Source: Desulfovibrio sp. X2
Lineage (GTDB): Bacteria; Desulfobacterota; Desulfovibrionia; Desulfovibrionales; Desulfovibrionaceae
Direction of reading: 5' to 3'
Assembly: GCF_000422205.1 (NCBI RefSeq)
Contig: NZ_ATHV01000019.1
Coordinates: 124,001 to 188,000, forward strand
DNA length: 64,000 nucleotides
The position numbers were made by a program, and so were the translations under genes. This document shows, in pieces, positions 29,886-39,056 of the stretch; the stretch's first letter is position 1; each line of letters opens with the position of its first letter. The notes under the pieces were generated by a model. That model had not been told where the DNA came from and searched no databases. It saw only the letters and a list, made by a program, of their open reading frames with translations.

Positions 29886-29908
29886 CATTTCTTCTGGAGG
29901 AGACGGGA

Positions 29909-31168
29909 ATGGACATGCAGGAGACGATGCGCAGCGTGGCGGCCGGAGCCAGGGAGGCCTCTCGGGCCATGGCCGGAGCGGGCGGAGCGCAGAAGGACGC
30001 GGTCCTGCTCGCCACCGCGCGGCTCTTGGACGAGCGCCGCCAGGCGCTGCGCGCGGCCAACGCCAAGGACGTCGAGGCCGCCAGGGCCGGAGGCATGGAC
30101 GCCGCCAAGCTGGACCGCCTGACCCTGTCCGACAAGGTCATCGACTCCATGATCCAGGCCTGCCGCGAGGTGGCGGGCCAGTCCGATCCCGTGGGCGAGA
30201 TCGAAGCCATGTCCAAGCGGCCCAACGGCCTGCTCGTGGGCCGCATGCGCGTGCCGCTCGGCGTCATCTGCATGATCTACGAGTCGCGGCCCAACGTGAC
30301 CATCGATGCCGCCATACTCTGCCTCAAGGCGGGCAACGCGGTCATCCTGCGCGGCGGTTCCGAGGCCTTCAACTCCAACCAGGCGCTCGGCGCCGTGCTG
30401 CGCGACGCCCTGGCCGAGCAGGGGCTGCCGCCCGACGTGGCCCAGATACTCGCCACCACCGACCGCGCGGCGGTCTCGCATCTGCTGAAGCTCGACGAGT
30501 ACATCGACGTGGTCATCCCGCGCGGCGGCGAGGGGCTCATCCGCGCCGTGGTCGAGCAGGCCACCATGCCGGTGCTCAAGCACTACAAGGGTGTCTGCCA
30601 TCTTTATGTGGACCGGGACGCGGACCTCGACGAGGCGCTCGCCATCACCTTCAACGCCAAGGTGCAGCGCCCCGGCGTGTGCAACGCCCTGGAGTGCCTG
30701 CTGGTGAACGAGTCCGAGGCCGAGGCCCTCCTGCCCCGCGTGGGCGAAAAGCTCGGCGGCGCGGGCGTCTCCTTCCGCGCCTGCCCGGCCTCCCTGCCCC
30801 TGCTGGGCAAGACGGCCGAGCCCGCCTCGCCCGGTGATTTCGGCCACGAGTTCCACTCCCTGGTCCTCGCGGTCAAGGTCGTGCCGGACATGGACGCGGC
30901 CCTCGACCACATCGCGCGCAACGGCTCGAACCACACCGAGGCCATCTGCACCCGCGACCACGGCCGGGCCATGCGCTTTCTGCGCGAGGCCGACGCCTCG
31001 CTCGTGCTGGTCAACGCCTCCACGCGCTTCAACGACGGCGGCGAGCTCGGCCTCGGCGCGGAGATCGGCATCTCCACCTCCAAGCTGCACGCCTACGGCC
31101 CCATGGGGGTGCGGGAGTTGACCGCGACCAAGTTCGTGGCCTTCGGCGAGGGGCAGGTCCGCGGCTGA
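29909..31168 (+). CDS. proA: Gamma-glutamyl phosphate reductase ProA
   Basis: 419 aa. Second step of proline synthesis: NADPH-dependent reduction of gamma-glutamyl phosphate to glutamate semialdehyde. Family signatures visible include PLGVICMIYESRPNVTIDAA, KAGNAVILRGGSEAFNSN, the catalytic cysteine in QRPGVCNALECLL (about residue 255) and HTEAI. The ATG follows a GGAGGAG box. The stop overlaps the nadD ATG by one base, so proA and nadD are translationally coupled, an arrangement common in many bacteria. No proB is in the window. Confidence 0.96.
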   Translation: MDMQETMRSVAAGAREASRAMAGAGGAQKDAVLLATARLLDERRQALRAANAKDVEAARAGGMDAAKLDRLTLSDKVIDSMIQACREVAGQSDPVGEIEAMSKRPNGLLVGRMRVPLGVICMIYESRPNVTIDAAILCLKAGNAVILRGGSEAFNSNQALGAVLRDALAEQGLPPDVAQILATTDRAAVSHLLKLDEYIDVVIPRGGEGLIRAVVEQATMPVLKHYKGVCHLYVDRDADLDEALAITFNAKVQRPGVCNALECLLVNESEAEALLPRVGEKLGGAGVSFRACPASLPLLGKTAEPASPGDFGHEFHSLVLAVKVVPDMDAALDHIARNGSNHTEAICTRDHGRAMRFLREADASLVLVNASTRFNDGGELGLGAEIGISTSKLHAYGPMGVRELTATKFVAFGEGQVRG

Positions 31169-31866
31169 TGCGGCTCGGCCTCTTCGGCGGGACCTTCAAC
31201 CCCGTGCACTGCGGCCATGTGCGCATGGCCGTGGAGGCGCGCGAGGCGCTCGGACTCGACCGCGTCGAGTTCGTCCTGGCCGCGCGGCCGCCGCACAAGC
31301 AGGGGGAGGGCATCCTGCCCTTCGCGCTGCGCTGGCGGCTGCTCTCCCTCGCCCTGTGCGGCCTTGAGGGGTACGCCCCGAGCCTCTCCGAACAGCTCCT
31401 GGAAGGGCCGTCCTACACCGTGCGCACCCTGGAGGACTACCGCAGGCGGCTGCCCGATGCGGAGCTTCATTTCATCTGCGGCTCCACAGACCTCCTGTGC
31501 ATGGACAAGTGGATGCGCGGCCGCGACCTGCCCATGCTCGCCTCCCTGGCCGTGCTGCCGCGCCCGGGCGCCAACCGTGCCGCAGCGCGCGGCTTCGTGG
31601 CCTCCTTCTGGCCGGAAGCCCGCGAGGAATCGCCCGACTGCTGGCGGGTGCCCGGCGGCCGGGAGATCAGGCTGCTCGACGCGCCGCTTCTGGACGTGAG
31701 CGCCACCCTGGTGCGCGAGCGCTTCCGCGCCGGGCGCAGCCTCGCCTGCCTGCTGCCCTGCAGGGTCGAGGCGGCGCTTTGGGCCATGCGCCGCGACGCC
31801 GAGGCGGCCTGGGGGATGTCCCAGGCGCCGGGCGAAGGCGACGATCGCCCGTGCAGCGGCGACTGA
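31168..31866 (+). CDS. nadD: Nicotinate-nucleotide adenylyltransferase NadD
   Basis: 232 aa. Adenylates nicotinate mononucleotide in NAD synthesis. The N-terminal GLFGGTFNPVHCGHVRMA contains the GxFxPxHxGH nucleotide-binding signature, and the C-terminal LDVSATLVRERFRAGRS matches the ISST-like motif with V-S-A-T. It is coupled to proA through a one-base stop/start overlap. The last 25 residues are a low-complexity extension beyond the usual end. It is convergent with the heptosyltransferase gene, 70 bases away. Confidence 0.93.
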   Translation: MRLGLFGGTFNPVHCGHVRMAVEAREALGLDRVEFVLAARPPHKQGEGILPFALRWRLLSLALCGLEGYAPSLSEQLLEGPSYTVRTLEDYRRRLPDAELHFICGSTDLLCMDKWMRGRDLPMLASLAVLPRPGANRAAARGFVASFWPEAREESPDCWRVPGGREIRLLDAPLLDVSATLVRERFRAGRSLACLLPCRVEAALWAMRRDAEAAWGMSQAPGEGDDRPCSGD

Positions 31867-31936
31867 ACGCCTGCCTGCGGGCCGTTCGACTGCGTGCGCC
31901 TTCCGCGCTTCTTCCTTTTTCGGGGAAATATTCCGG

Positions 31937-32980
31937 CTAGAGGGACGGGACGTTCGCCACGAGACGCATGACCGCGTCCATGACCTCGGTGGCGGCGATC
32001 GTCTTCAGGCACTCCTGCCCCTTGCGGCAGGTCGATCCGCCGTGCACGTCGCAGGGGCGGCAGCGAAGCGGCCGTTCGAGCACCGTGTCGCGCGGCCCGG
32101 AGGGGAAGAATCCCCAGTGCCGCGTGGTCGGTCCGAAGAGGGCCACCACGGGCGTGCCCACGCCCGAGGCCAGGTGCATGGGGCCGGAGTCGCCCGTGAC
32201 GCAGACGTCCGCCTCGGCCAGCAGGGCGCAGGTGGCGCGCAGCGACGAGGCGTTCGTCAGGTCGCGCGGCCCGGCCTCGTCGGCCATGAACCGGGTGCGG
32301 TTCACCCCCACCACCACGTAGTCCACGTCCGCGGCCTCAAGCAGCCCGGCGAGCTCGATCCAGCGCGCCTCGGGCCAGGCCTTGTTGGGATGGGTGGCGT
32401 AGGGGTGCAGGGCCACCAGGGGGCGGTCCGGGCGGCTCAGCCCTTCCTCGCGCAGGAATGCGCGCGCCTGGGCGCGCTCCTCCTCGCTCACCGTGATCAC
32501 GGGGAGGACTTCCCCGGCCGGGGGCGGGGTGTCGTCCAGGGCCAGGGCGTAGCGCTGGGGCACGGTGCAGGAGAGCAGGCGCTTTCCTGCCGCGCGGAAG
32601 CGGAAGAGCCTGAACAGGCGGCGCTGCAGGGAGAATTTCGGGTACTTGCGGTATTTTCCGTGCCACATGGAGGCCAGGAGCAGGGTGCGGCCGTTGGCGT
32701 GCAGGTCCACGAGCGGCAGGTTGCCGAACTCGCGGGCCAGCGCGTTGGCCATGGTGAGCCAGCCGCTCTGCATCTTGGCCTCGTCCAGGGCGATGACCCG
32801 GCTGACGGCCGGATGGCCGTTGAAGAGGGGGGCGAAGCGTTCCCGGGTGATCACGCCGAAGCGCATGTTCCTGCTGCGGCCCCACCAGGCGAGCACGCCC
32901 GTGGTCAGGGCCACGTCGCCGAGCGCGCCCAGGCGCACGACAACGGCGTCGAAATCGTGCGTCTCGTCGGCCGGGCTCAC
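31937..32980 (-). CDS. Glycosyltransferase family 9 (ADP-heptose:LPS heptosyltransferase-like)
   Basis: 347 aa. The N-terminal VVVRLGALGDVALTTGVL loop and the C-terminal ADP-heptose-binding motifs (LHPYATHPNKAWP; VTGDSGPMHLASGVGTPVVALFGPT) define GT9. It also has the cysteine cluster CRPCDVHGGSTCRKGQECL near the end, frequent in this subgroup. It probably adds a heptose to the LPS inner core on the cytoplasmic side of the inner membrane. Its ATG overlaps the stop of the upstream GT9 gene by four bases; the two share similar domain layout and probably act one after the other. Confidence 0.9.
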   Translation of the reverse strand: MSPADETHDFDAVVVRLGALGDVALTTGVLAWWGRSRNMRFGVITRERFAPLFNGHPAVSRVIALDEAKMQSGWLTMANALAREFGNLPLVDLHANGRTLLLASMWHGKYRKYPKFSLQRRLFRLFRFRAAGKRLLSCTVPQRYALALDDTPPPAGEVLPVITVSEEERAQARAFLREEGLSRPDRPLVALHPYATHPNKAWPEARWIELAGLLEAADVDYVVVGVNRTRFMADEAGPRDLTNASSLRATCALLAEADVCVTGDSGPMHLASGVGTPVVALFGPTTRHWGFFPSGPRDTVLERPLRCRPCDVHGGSTCRKGQECLKTIAATEVMDAVMRLVANVPSL

Positions 32981-34089
32981 GGCGTCTCCCCCCGGCCCTC
33001 GTCAGCCTGTCTCTCGCTCTTTCCGTCGCTGCGGTGCAGGGCGTCGGCCACGGCGCTCCAGGCCTCCTCGGGCGTGATGCCGAGCATGCAGCGGTGGTGG
33101 CCCTGCGGGCATTCCTTGGGGCCGTGCAGCCCGCAGGGGCGGCAGGGCAGGTCGAGCTCGAGCACGCGGCTGTGTCCGCCGCGCGGGAAGAAGCCGAGCG
33201 AGCGCACCGTGGGGCCGAAGACGGCCACGGTGGGCGTGCCCTGCGCCCAGGAAAGGTGCATGGGGCCGGAGTCGCCCGTGACGTAGACGTCCAGGCGGCC
33301 GATCACCGCGGCAAGGTCCGGCAGGGAGAGGCGCCCCGCGAGGTTCACGAGGCGCGGCGAGTCCTTGCCGCGCATGCCCTCGATGACCTCGGCCGCGGTC
33401 GCCTCCTCGCCCGGTCCGGCGAAGAGCAGCACGCTGGCGCCCGAGGCCAGGGCCATGTCGGCCAGGCGCGAGAAATGGGCGGTGGGCCAGCGCTTGGTCG
33501 GCCAGACCGAGCCCGGGTGCAGCCCCACGAAGGGGCGGTCGCGCAGGCCGGAGAGGATGCGTCCGGCGGCCTCCAAGGCCACGGGGGGCAGGGCGATGCG
33601 CGGCCAGGAATCCGCGGCCGGTATGCCCAGGGCCTCGGCCAGGCCGAGCAGGCGCTCGATCTCGTCGCGTTCCTCGAACCGGCGGGGGCAGGTCATGGTG
33701 TAGGCCAGCCGGTTGTAGAGCGGGGCGTCGTAGCCCAGGCGCACGGGGATGCGGCTGGCGAAGGACACGATGGCGCTTCTGAAGCTCGTGTGCGCCGAGA
33801 CCAGGAGGTCGAAATCCTGCGCGGCCAGGCGGCGGCCGATGCGCCAGGCGCCTGCCGCGCCGGAATCACCGCCCCGCTTGTCCACCTCGTGCACGGCCGC
33901 GAACTGCGGCTGGGCCGAGAACAGGGGGCCGAGCCCCTTGCGCACGTAGAAATGCATGTCCGCCTCGGGCCAGGCCTGGTGCAGGGCCTGGGCCAGGGGC
34001 AGGGTGAGCACCGCGTCGCCGAGGAAGGCCGTCTGCCACAGGGCGATGCGGTGGAACGGGCCGGTTTGTCTTTTGTTCTGCGCTGTCAT
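32977..34089 (-). CDS. Glycosyltransferase family 9 (WaaF-like heptosyltransferase)
   Basis: 370 aa from ATG 34089; the frame opens further upstream to 34158 and no start has a clear ribosome site, so the N-terminus is uncertain. GT9 motifs: IALWQTAFLGDAVLTLPLAQAL, LHPGSVWPTKRWP, and VTGDSGPMHLSWAQGTPTVAVFGPT. The C-terminal cysteines (CRPCGLHGPKECPQGHHRC) match those of the next gene. Most similar in pattern to heptosyltransferase II. First gene of a two-gene unit overlapping by four bases. Confidence 0.9.
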   Translation of the reverse strand: MTAQNKRQTGPFHRIALWQTAFLGDAVLTLPLAQALHQAWPEADMHFYVRKGLGPLFSAQPQFAAVHEVDKRGGDSGAAGAWRIGRRLAAQDFDLLVSAHTSFRSAIVSFASRIPVRLGYDAPLYNRLAYTMTCPRRFEERDEIERLLGLAEALGIPAADSWPRIALPPVALEAAGRILSGLRDRPFVGLHPGSVWPTKRWPTAHFSRLADMALASGASVLLFAGPGEEATAAEVIEGMRGKDSPRLVNLAGRLSLPDLAAVIGRLDVYVTGDSGPMHLSWAQGTPTVAVFGPTVRSLGFFPRGGHSRVLELDLPCRPCGLHGPKECPQGHHRCMLGITPEEAWSAVADALHRSDGKSERQADEGRGETP

Positions 34090-34139
34090 GGGCAGGCCCG
34101 ATATGCTCCAAGAGAGGGCCCCGGTCAAGGCGGCGGTGG

Positions 34140-34168
34140 TTGCGGGAAGGCCGCCCATCTGCTAGAGT
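34140..34168 (+). promoter_or_regulatory. Candidate sigma-70 promoter of the CNNM/ccm cluster
   Basis: TTGCGG (34140-34145), 17-base spacer, TAGAGT (34163-34168), about 50 bases before the ATG at 34223. The same -10 hexamer recurs upstream of carB. Confidence 0.42.
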
Positions 34169-34222
34169 CGTCAATCGTGCCGACGTCCCGCGGACTTCCC
34201 GTGGGCTCGGCCGCAAGCCGAC

Positions 34223-35257
34223 ATGCTGGAACTCATCCTTGCCGTGGGCCTGGCCACGTTCGTCTCCTTCTTCTGCTCATTGAGCGAGGCCGCGCTCTAT
34301 TCCATTTCCTGGAGCAAGATCGAGAACCTGCGGCGCGAGAAGCGCCGCACCGGGGACATCCTCTTCGCCCTGCGCCAGGACGTGGAACGGCCCATCTCCG
34401 CCATCCTGACCCTGAACACGGTGGCCAACACGGCGGGCGCCTCCATCGCGGGCGCGGCAGCGGCCGACACCTTCGGCGCGGATCACCTGGTCCTCTTCGC
34501 CACCATCTTCACCCTCTTCCTGCTCATCCTGGGCGAGATCATCCCCAAGACCGTGGGCGTGGTCTACTCGCGCCAGGTGGCGCCCTTCATGGCCCGGCCC
34601 ATCCTCTGGCTGGTCGCGATCCTGAACCCCTTCATCTGGGCCATGGGCTTCATCATCCGCATGGTCAAGGGCAAGACCTCCGGGCCGCAGGCCACGGAAG
34701 AGGACATCAAGGCCATCGTCAGCCTGACGCGCAAGGCCGGGCTGCTCAAGCCCTACGAAGAGCTGTCCATCAGGAACATCCTGACCCTGGACCTTCGGCA
34801 CGTCGAGGAGATCATGACCCCGCGCACGGTGGTCTTCTCCCTGCCCGTGCACCTGAGCGTGGCCGAGGCCATGCAGGCGGGCGCGGTCTGGCCGCACAGC
34901 CGCGTGCCCGTGTGGGACGACGATCCCGAGGACATCGTGGGCCTGGTCTATCGCCGCGAAGTGCTGGAGGCCCTGGCCAAGGACCGCGACGAGTTGAGCC
35001 TCGAGGCGCTCATGAAGCCGGTCGAGTTCGTGCTCGAGACCTTGACCCTGGACAGGGCCCTCATTAAGTTCCTCGAATCCCGCACCCACCTCTTCGTCGT
35101 GCTCGACGAGTACGGCGGATTCTCCGGCGTGATCTCGCTCGAGGACGTGCTCGAGGAGATACTGGGCAAGGAAATCATGGACGAGACGGACCAGGTCGCT
35201 GACATGCGCGAGCTGGCCCGCCGCAAACGCAAGATCATCACAGAGGGCGGCAAGTAG
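34223..35257 (+). CDS. CNNM-domain membrane protein with CBS pair (HlyC/CorC family)
   Basis: 344 aa. The N-terminal CNNM/DUF21 transmembrane domain has three to four helices (residues 1-150; SLSEAALYSISWSKIENL and GEIIPKTVGVVYSRQVA are family signatures). A cytoplasmic CBS pair follows (about 200-330; IMTPRTVVFSLP, HLFVVLDEYGGFSGVISLEDVLEEILG). The C-terminal CorC/HlyC transporter-associated domain is missing, as in shorter members. Relatives export Mg2+ or other divalent ions. It is followed 25 bases later by ccmE, but no functional link to heme is evident. Confidence 0.9.
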   Translation: MLELILAVGLATFVSFFCSLSEAALYSISWSKIENLRREKRRTGDILFALRQDVERPISAILTLNTVANTAGASIAGAAAADTFGADHLVLFATIFTLFLLILGEIIPKTVGVVYSRQVAPFMARPILWLVAILNPFIWAMGFIIRMVKGKTSGPQATEEDIKAIVSLTRKAGLLKPYEELSIRNILTLDLRHVEEIMTPRTVVFSLPVHLSVAEAMQAGAVWPHSRVPVWDDDPEDIVGLVYRREVLEALAKDRDELSLEALMKPVEFVLETLTLDRALIKFLESRTHLFVVLDEYGGFSGVISLEDVLEEILGKEIMDETDQVADMRELARRKRKIITEGGK

Positions 35258-35282
35258 CCCCGGACCCCGTGGAGGGAGATAT

Positions 35283-35711
35283 ATGGCGCAACGCTCCAGC
35301 AAAGGCATCTACATAGCCGCCGGGCTTCTCTTCCTGGCGGGCTTCGGCTATCTGCTCTTCTCCGGGCTGTCGTCGAACAGCGTCTACTTCGTCAACGTCT
35401 CCGAGGCCCTGGCCGTTCAGGCCAAGGGGGACCTCAAGCAGGCCCGGCTCTTCGGCGTCGTGGAGCCGCAGGACCTCTCCACCAAGAACGGCGGCCTGGG
35501 GGCGGTCTTCACCCTGGCCGACAAGGACGACGCCTCCAAGACCATCCGCGTGGACTACACCGGAGCCGTGCCCGACACCTTCAAGCCGGGGGTCGAGGTC
35601 ATCGTGGAGGGGCGCATGGGCCGGCAGGCCTTCGACGCCACCACGCTGATGACCAAGTGCCCGAGCAAGTACAAGAAGATGCGGGAGGAGGAGAAGTCCG
35701 CCAAAGGATAG
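35283..35711 (+). CDS. ccmE: Periplasmic heme chaperone CcmE, CxxxY variant
   Basis: 142 aa. An N-terminal signal anchor (about residues 8-28) is followed by an OB-fold domain with FGVVEPQDLS, VDYTGAVPDTFKPG and VIVEGRMG. CcmE carries heme from CcmC to CcmF, normally through a covalent bond to the His of an HxxxY motif. Here the motif reads CPSKY: Cys126 replaces the His, with Tyr130 kept. The Cys type is known from Desulfovibrio and some archaea. Preceded by GGAGGGAG and followed by ccmF. Confidence 0.93.
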   Translation: MAQRSSKGIYIAAGLLFLAGFGYLLFSGLSSNSVYFVNVSEALAVQAKGDLKQARLFGVVEPQDLSTKNGGLGAVFTLADKDDASKTIRVDYTGAVPDTFKPGVEVIVEGRMGRQAFDATTLMTKCPSKYKKMREEEKSAKG

Positions 35712-35764
35712 CGGCACCCGCGTCCCAGTCCCCCGTTCCCATTCCACGAGCCTAAGGATCGACC

Positions 35765-37648
35765 ATGCATGCCATCGCCTACTGGGGCCTGCTCCTGGCC
35801 CTGTTCATCAGCCTTTTCGCGGGATGCTCCGCCGCCTGGCAGGGACTGCGCGGGGGAGGGCGGCTGACGCCCCTGTTCGAGCGCGGCCACTTCCTGGCCA
35901 CCGCGCTCGTGACCGTGAGCTCCCTCCTGCTCCTGCTGGCCTTCGTGCGCCACGACTTCTCCCTGCGCTACGTTCAGGACTACTCCGACTCCACCCTCGA
36001 GCTCTTCTACGCCGTGACCGGCTTCTGGGCCGGGCAGGACGGCTCGCTCCTCTTCTGGGCCTGGATGGTCTCGCTCATGGGCCTCGTCTTCCAGGTCACG
36101 CCGAGCTACCGGGCGCTTCCGGAGCGCACGCGCACGCTCTACTGGCTGCTCTTCTTCGCGGTGCAGGGCTTCTTCCTCCTGCTCCTGACCAACTGGAGCA
36201 ACCCCTTCATCGAGATCGTGCCGCCGCCGCTGGACGGCCGCGGCCTCAACCCGCTTCTGCGCAACCCGGGCATGATCTTCCATCCTCCGCTGCTCTTCCT
36301 CGGCTACGGCGGCTTCGCCGTGCCCGCCTGCCTGGCCCTGGCCTCGCGCCTGGGCGGGGAAGGGCACGACTGGTTGCCCGCCGGTCGGCGCTGGATCATC
36401 TTTTCCTGGATCTTCCTCACAGCGGGCATCGTGCTCGGCGGCTGGTGGGCCTACATGGAGCTCGGCTGGGGCGGCTACTGGGGCTGGGACCCGGTGGAGA
36501 ACGCCTCGCTCATCCCCTGGTTCACCTCCTCGGCGCTCATCCACACGGCCATCGTCGAGGAACGCCGCAAGGCCCTGCACAGCAGCAACGTCTTCCTCAT
36601 CTCCCTGACGCTGCTCATCTGCTTCTTCGCCACCTACCTGGTGCGCTCCGGCGTGGTCGACTCCCTGCACGCCTTCAGCGGCACGGGCGTGGCCATGCCC
36701 CTGCTCGTGTTCATGCTCGCGGGCCTCGTCCTCGCGCTGCTCGCCTCCTACGCCCTGCCCGGGCCCGAGTCGCGCCCCCTGCCGGGCCTCTTCAGCCGTC
36801 CGGGCTTTCTGATCGTCACGGCCTGGCTCTTCCTGGCGCTCGGCCTCGTGGTCATCCTGGGCACCATGTGGCCGGTCATCAGCAAGCTCTGGAGCACGAG
36901 CACCGTGGGCCTGGGCGCGGCCTTCTACAACCGCGTCTGCCTGCCGCTCTTCGCCCTGGTGGCGCTGCTCCTGGTGCTCTGCCCCTGGCTCGGCTGGAAG
37001 GAGGGCATCCGCGACCGCGCGGGCGCCATGGTCAGTGTGGCCATGCTGCCCGTGGCCGTGGCCGTCATGTATCTCAAGGGCTACTCGCTGCCCCTGGCCC
37101 TCCTGGGCGGCGGCGCGGGCGTGGCGGCCCTCGTGGGCGTCGTCCTGGTCCTCCTTCGCGACGGCTCCATGCGTCGGCGCGTGCGCGGCCTCGGCTTCGT
37201 CGGGGTGCACCTGGGCCTGGCCCTGGTGGTCATCGGCGTCGCCGTGTCCGGCCCCTTCTCGACCTCGCGCAACGTGGTCCTTTCCCCCGGCGAGAGCACG
37301 GTGGTGAACGGCTACACCTTCACCTTCAAGGGGCTCTCCGAGCACGAGAGCGCCAGCATGGGCTCCATCGAGGCCGCGGTCGAGGTGACGCACGGCAACG
37401 CCGCCGTCGGCGTGGTCCGGCCGGAGCGGCGCGTCTACCGCAACTTCGATCAGCCCTTCGCCGAGGTCTCCACCATTCCCTCGCTCGGCAACGAGATCTA
37501 CTCGGTCCTGCTCGGCGTGGACAAGAGCGACCGCGCCTCCCTGATGCTGGCGGTCAATCCGCTGGTCAACTGGGTCTGGATCGGCGCCACGATCATGTGC
37601 CTGGCGGGCTTCCTCTGCCTTGCGGGCGGGAAGGGCCGCGGTGAGTAG
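35765..37648 (+). CDS. ccmF: Cytochrome c heme lyase subunit CcmF
   Basis: 627 aa, largely membrane-embedded with about 13-15 helices. The WWD signature for heme handling, WGGYWGWDPVENASLIPWF, is at about residue 235. Conserved histidines lie in nearby periplasmic loops (IFHPPLLFLGYGG). A C-terminal periplasmic domain (VVLSPGESTVVNGYTFTF onward) precedes the last helix. It transfers heme from CcmE to apocytochrome c. Ends overlapping the ccmA GTG by eight bases. Confidence 0.96.
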   Translation: MHAIAYWGLLLALFISLFAGCSAAWQGLRGGGRLTPLFERGHFLATALVTVSSLLLLLAFVRHDFSLRYVQDYSDSTLELFYAVTGFWAGQDGSLLFWAWMVSLMGLVFQVTPSYRALPERTRTLYWLLFFAVQGFFLLLLTNWSNPFIEIVPPPLDGRGLNPLLRNPGMIFHPPLLFLGYGGFAVPACLALASRLGGEGHDWLPAGRRWIIFSWIFLTAGIVLGGWWAYMELGWGGYWGWDPVENASLIPWFTSSALIHTAIVEERRKALHSSNVFLISLTLLICFFATYLVRSGVVDSLHAFSGTGVAMPLLVFMLAGLVLALLASYALPGPESRPLPGLFSRPGFLIVTAWLFLALGLVVILGTMWPVISKLWSTSTVGLGAAFYNRVCLPLFALVALLLVLCPWLGWKEGIRDRAGAMVSVAMLPVAVAVMYLKGYSLPLALLGGGAGVAALVGVVLVLLRDGSMRRRVRGLGFVGVHLGLALVVIGVAVSGPFSTSRNVVLSPGESTVVNGYTFTFKGLSEHESASMGSIEAAVEVTHGNAAVGVVRPERRVYRNFDQPFAEVSTIPSLGNEIYSVLLGVDKSDRASLMLAVNPLVNWVWIGATIMCLAGFLCLAGGKGRGE

Positions 37649-38384
37649 GGCGCCGGTGGACGGGGAAGCAGGCGGGGGAGCAGGCGGAGGAGCGGGCGGG
37701 CCCGCACCCCTGGCCGCTCCTCTGGCCACCTCCCTGGTGGAGCTCAAGGCCGCGGCCAAGTTCTACGGCCCCCGGCTCGTCTTCAAGGACGTGAGCTTCG
37801 CCGTGCGGCCGGGCGAGATATGGATCGTGGCCGGGGAGAACGGCGCGGGCAAGTCCACGCTCCTGCGCGTCGCCGCTGGGCTCTCCCGCGCGGACGCGGG
37901 CGGCGTGTCCCACGGCACGGGCCCCGGCGGCATCGGCCTGCTCGGCCACGAGACCTTCGTCTATCCCCACCTTTCGGCCCTGGAGAACCTGCGCTTCTGG
38001 GCCAAGCTGCACGAGCGCCGCGCCGCGCCCGAGGACATCGCCGCGGTGCTCGCCCGCGTGGGACTCTCGGCCGCGGCCGAGGAGAGGGCGGGCCGCTTCT
38101 CGCGCGGCATGGCGCAGCGTCTGGCCCTGGCCCGCGTGCTGCTGCTCGCGCCCGAGCTGCTGCTCCTCGACGAGCCCGGCACCGGTCTCGACGCGCGCTC
38201 CCGGGCCATGCTGGAGAGGGAGATCGCGGCCGCCCGCGAACGCGGCGCGGGACTTCTCTGGGTCAGCCATCACCTGGGCCACGACCTCGCCCTGGCCGAC
38301 AAGGTGCTCTTTCTGAAGCGCGGCCGCGCGGCCTACTGCGGCGACGCCTCTGGCTTCGCCGCGGCCGAGGAGGGCTTGTGCTGA
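37641..38384 (+). CDS. ccmA: Heme exporter ATP-binding subunit CcmA
   Basis: 247 aa from GTG 37641, inside the end of ccmF. After a Gly/Ala-rich lead of about 30 residues comes an ABC domain: Walker A GENGAGKST, signature FSRGMAQRLALARVLLL, Walker B LLLLDEPGTGLD and switch His in VSHH. CcmAB releases holo-CcmE from CcmC at the expense of ATP. The usual signature LSxGQ is here FSRGMAQR, as expected for CcmA. It overlaps ccmB by seven bases. Confidence 0.93.
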   Translation: MSRAPVDGEAGGGAGGGAGGPAPLAAPLATSLVELKAAAKFYGPRLVFKDVSFAVRPGEIWIVAGENGAGKSTLLRVAAGLSRADAGGVSHGTGPGGIGLLGHETFVYPHLSALENLRFWAKLHERRAAPEDIAAVLARVGLSAAAEERAGRFSRGMAQRLALARVLLLAPELLLLDEPGTGLDARSRAMLEREIAAARERGAGLLWVSHHLGHDLALADKVLFLKRGRAAYCGDASGFAAAEEGLC

Positions 38385-39055
38385 AACCCGCCCTGGCCAT
38401 CGCGCGAAAGGACCTGAAGCTCGTCTTCGCGGCCGGGCAGGGGCTGGTCCAGGCCCTGCTGCTCGGCCTGCTGCTGGTCTTCCTCTTCAGCCTCTCCCGC
38501 GCGCCGGGCGAGGCCACGCCGCCGCAGGCCGCGGCCACCATCTTCTGGCTGGCCACCGCCTTCAGCCTGATCCTCGTCTGCAACACGCTCTACGGCTTCG
38601 AGGACGAGGCCGGGGCGCGGCACGGACTCCTGCTCTCGCCCGCGCCCGCGCAGGCCGTGTGGTGCGGCAAGGCCCTGGCCTGCCTGCTCCTGCTCCTTCT
38701 CCTGCAGGCCGTCTTCGCGCCCGCCGTGTTCATCTTCCTGGGGCAGGGGATCGGGGAGGGCGCGTCGGCCGGGCTCGGCGGCGTGCTGGCCGTGGACTGG
38801 GGCCTGGCCGTGCTCGGCGCGCTGCTGGGCGCGCTGGCCTACGGACAGGCGGCCAAGGAGTCGCTGCTCTCGGTGATCCTCTTTCCCCTTCTGGTTCCGG
38901 CCCTGCTGGCCGGGGTGAAGACCCTGGCCTACGCCCTGGGCGCGCAGGACGTGGACGGCCCCGCGAACTGGCTCATGCTGGCCCTGGCCTTCGACGCCCT
39001 CTTCACGGCCGGGGCCCTGGTGCTGTATCCCTTCGTCTTCAGCGGGGAGGAATGA
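38378..39055 (+). CDS. ccmB: Heme exporter membrane subunit CcmB
   Basis: 225 aa from GTG 38378 within the last codons of ccmA. Six hydrophobic segments are visible. The opening LKPALAIARKDLKLVF and the central FEDEAGARHGLLLSPAP are typical of CcmB. It forms the membrane part of the CcmAB transporter that acts on the CcmC-CcmE-heme complex. ccmC starts two bases after its stop. Confidence 0.92.
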   Translation: MLKPALAIARKDLKLVFAAGQGLVQALLLGLLLVFLFSLSRAPGEATPPQAAATIFWLATAFSLILVCNTLYGFEDEAGARHGLLLSPAPAQAVWCGKALACLLLLLLLQAVFAPAVFIFLGQGIGEGASAGLGGVLAVDWGLAVLGALLGALAYGQAAKESLLSVILFPLLVPALLAGVKTLAYALGAQDVDGPANWLMLALAFDALFTAGALVLYPFVFSGEE

Positions 39056-39056
39056 C

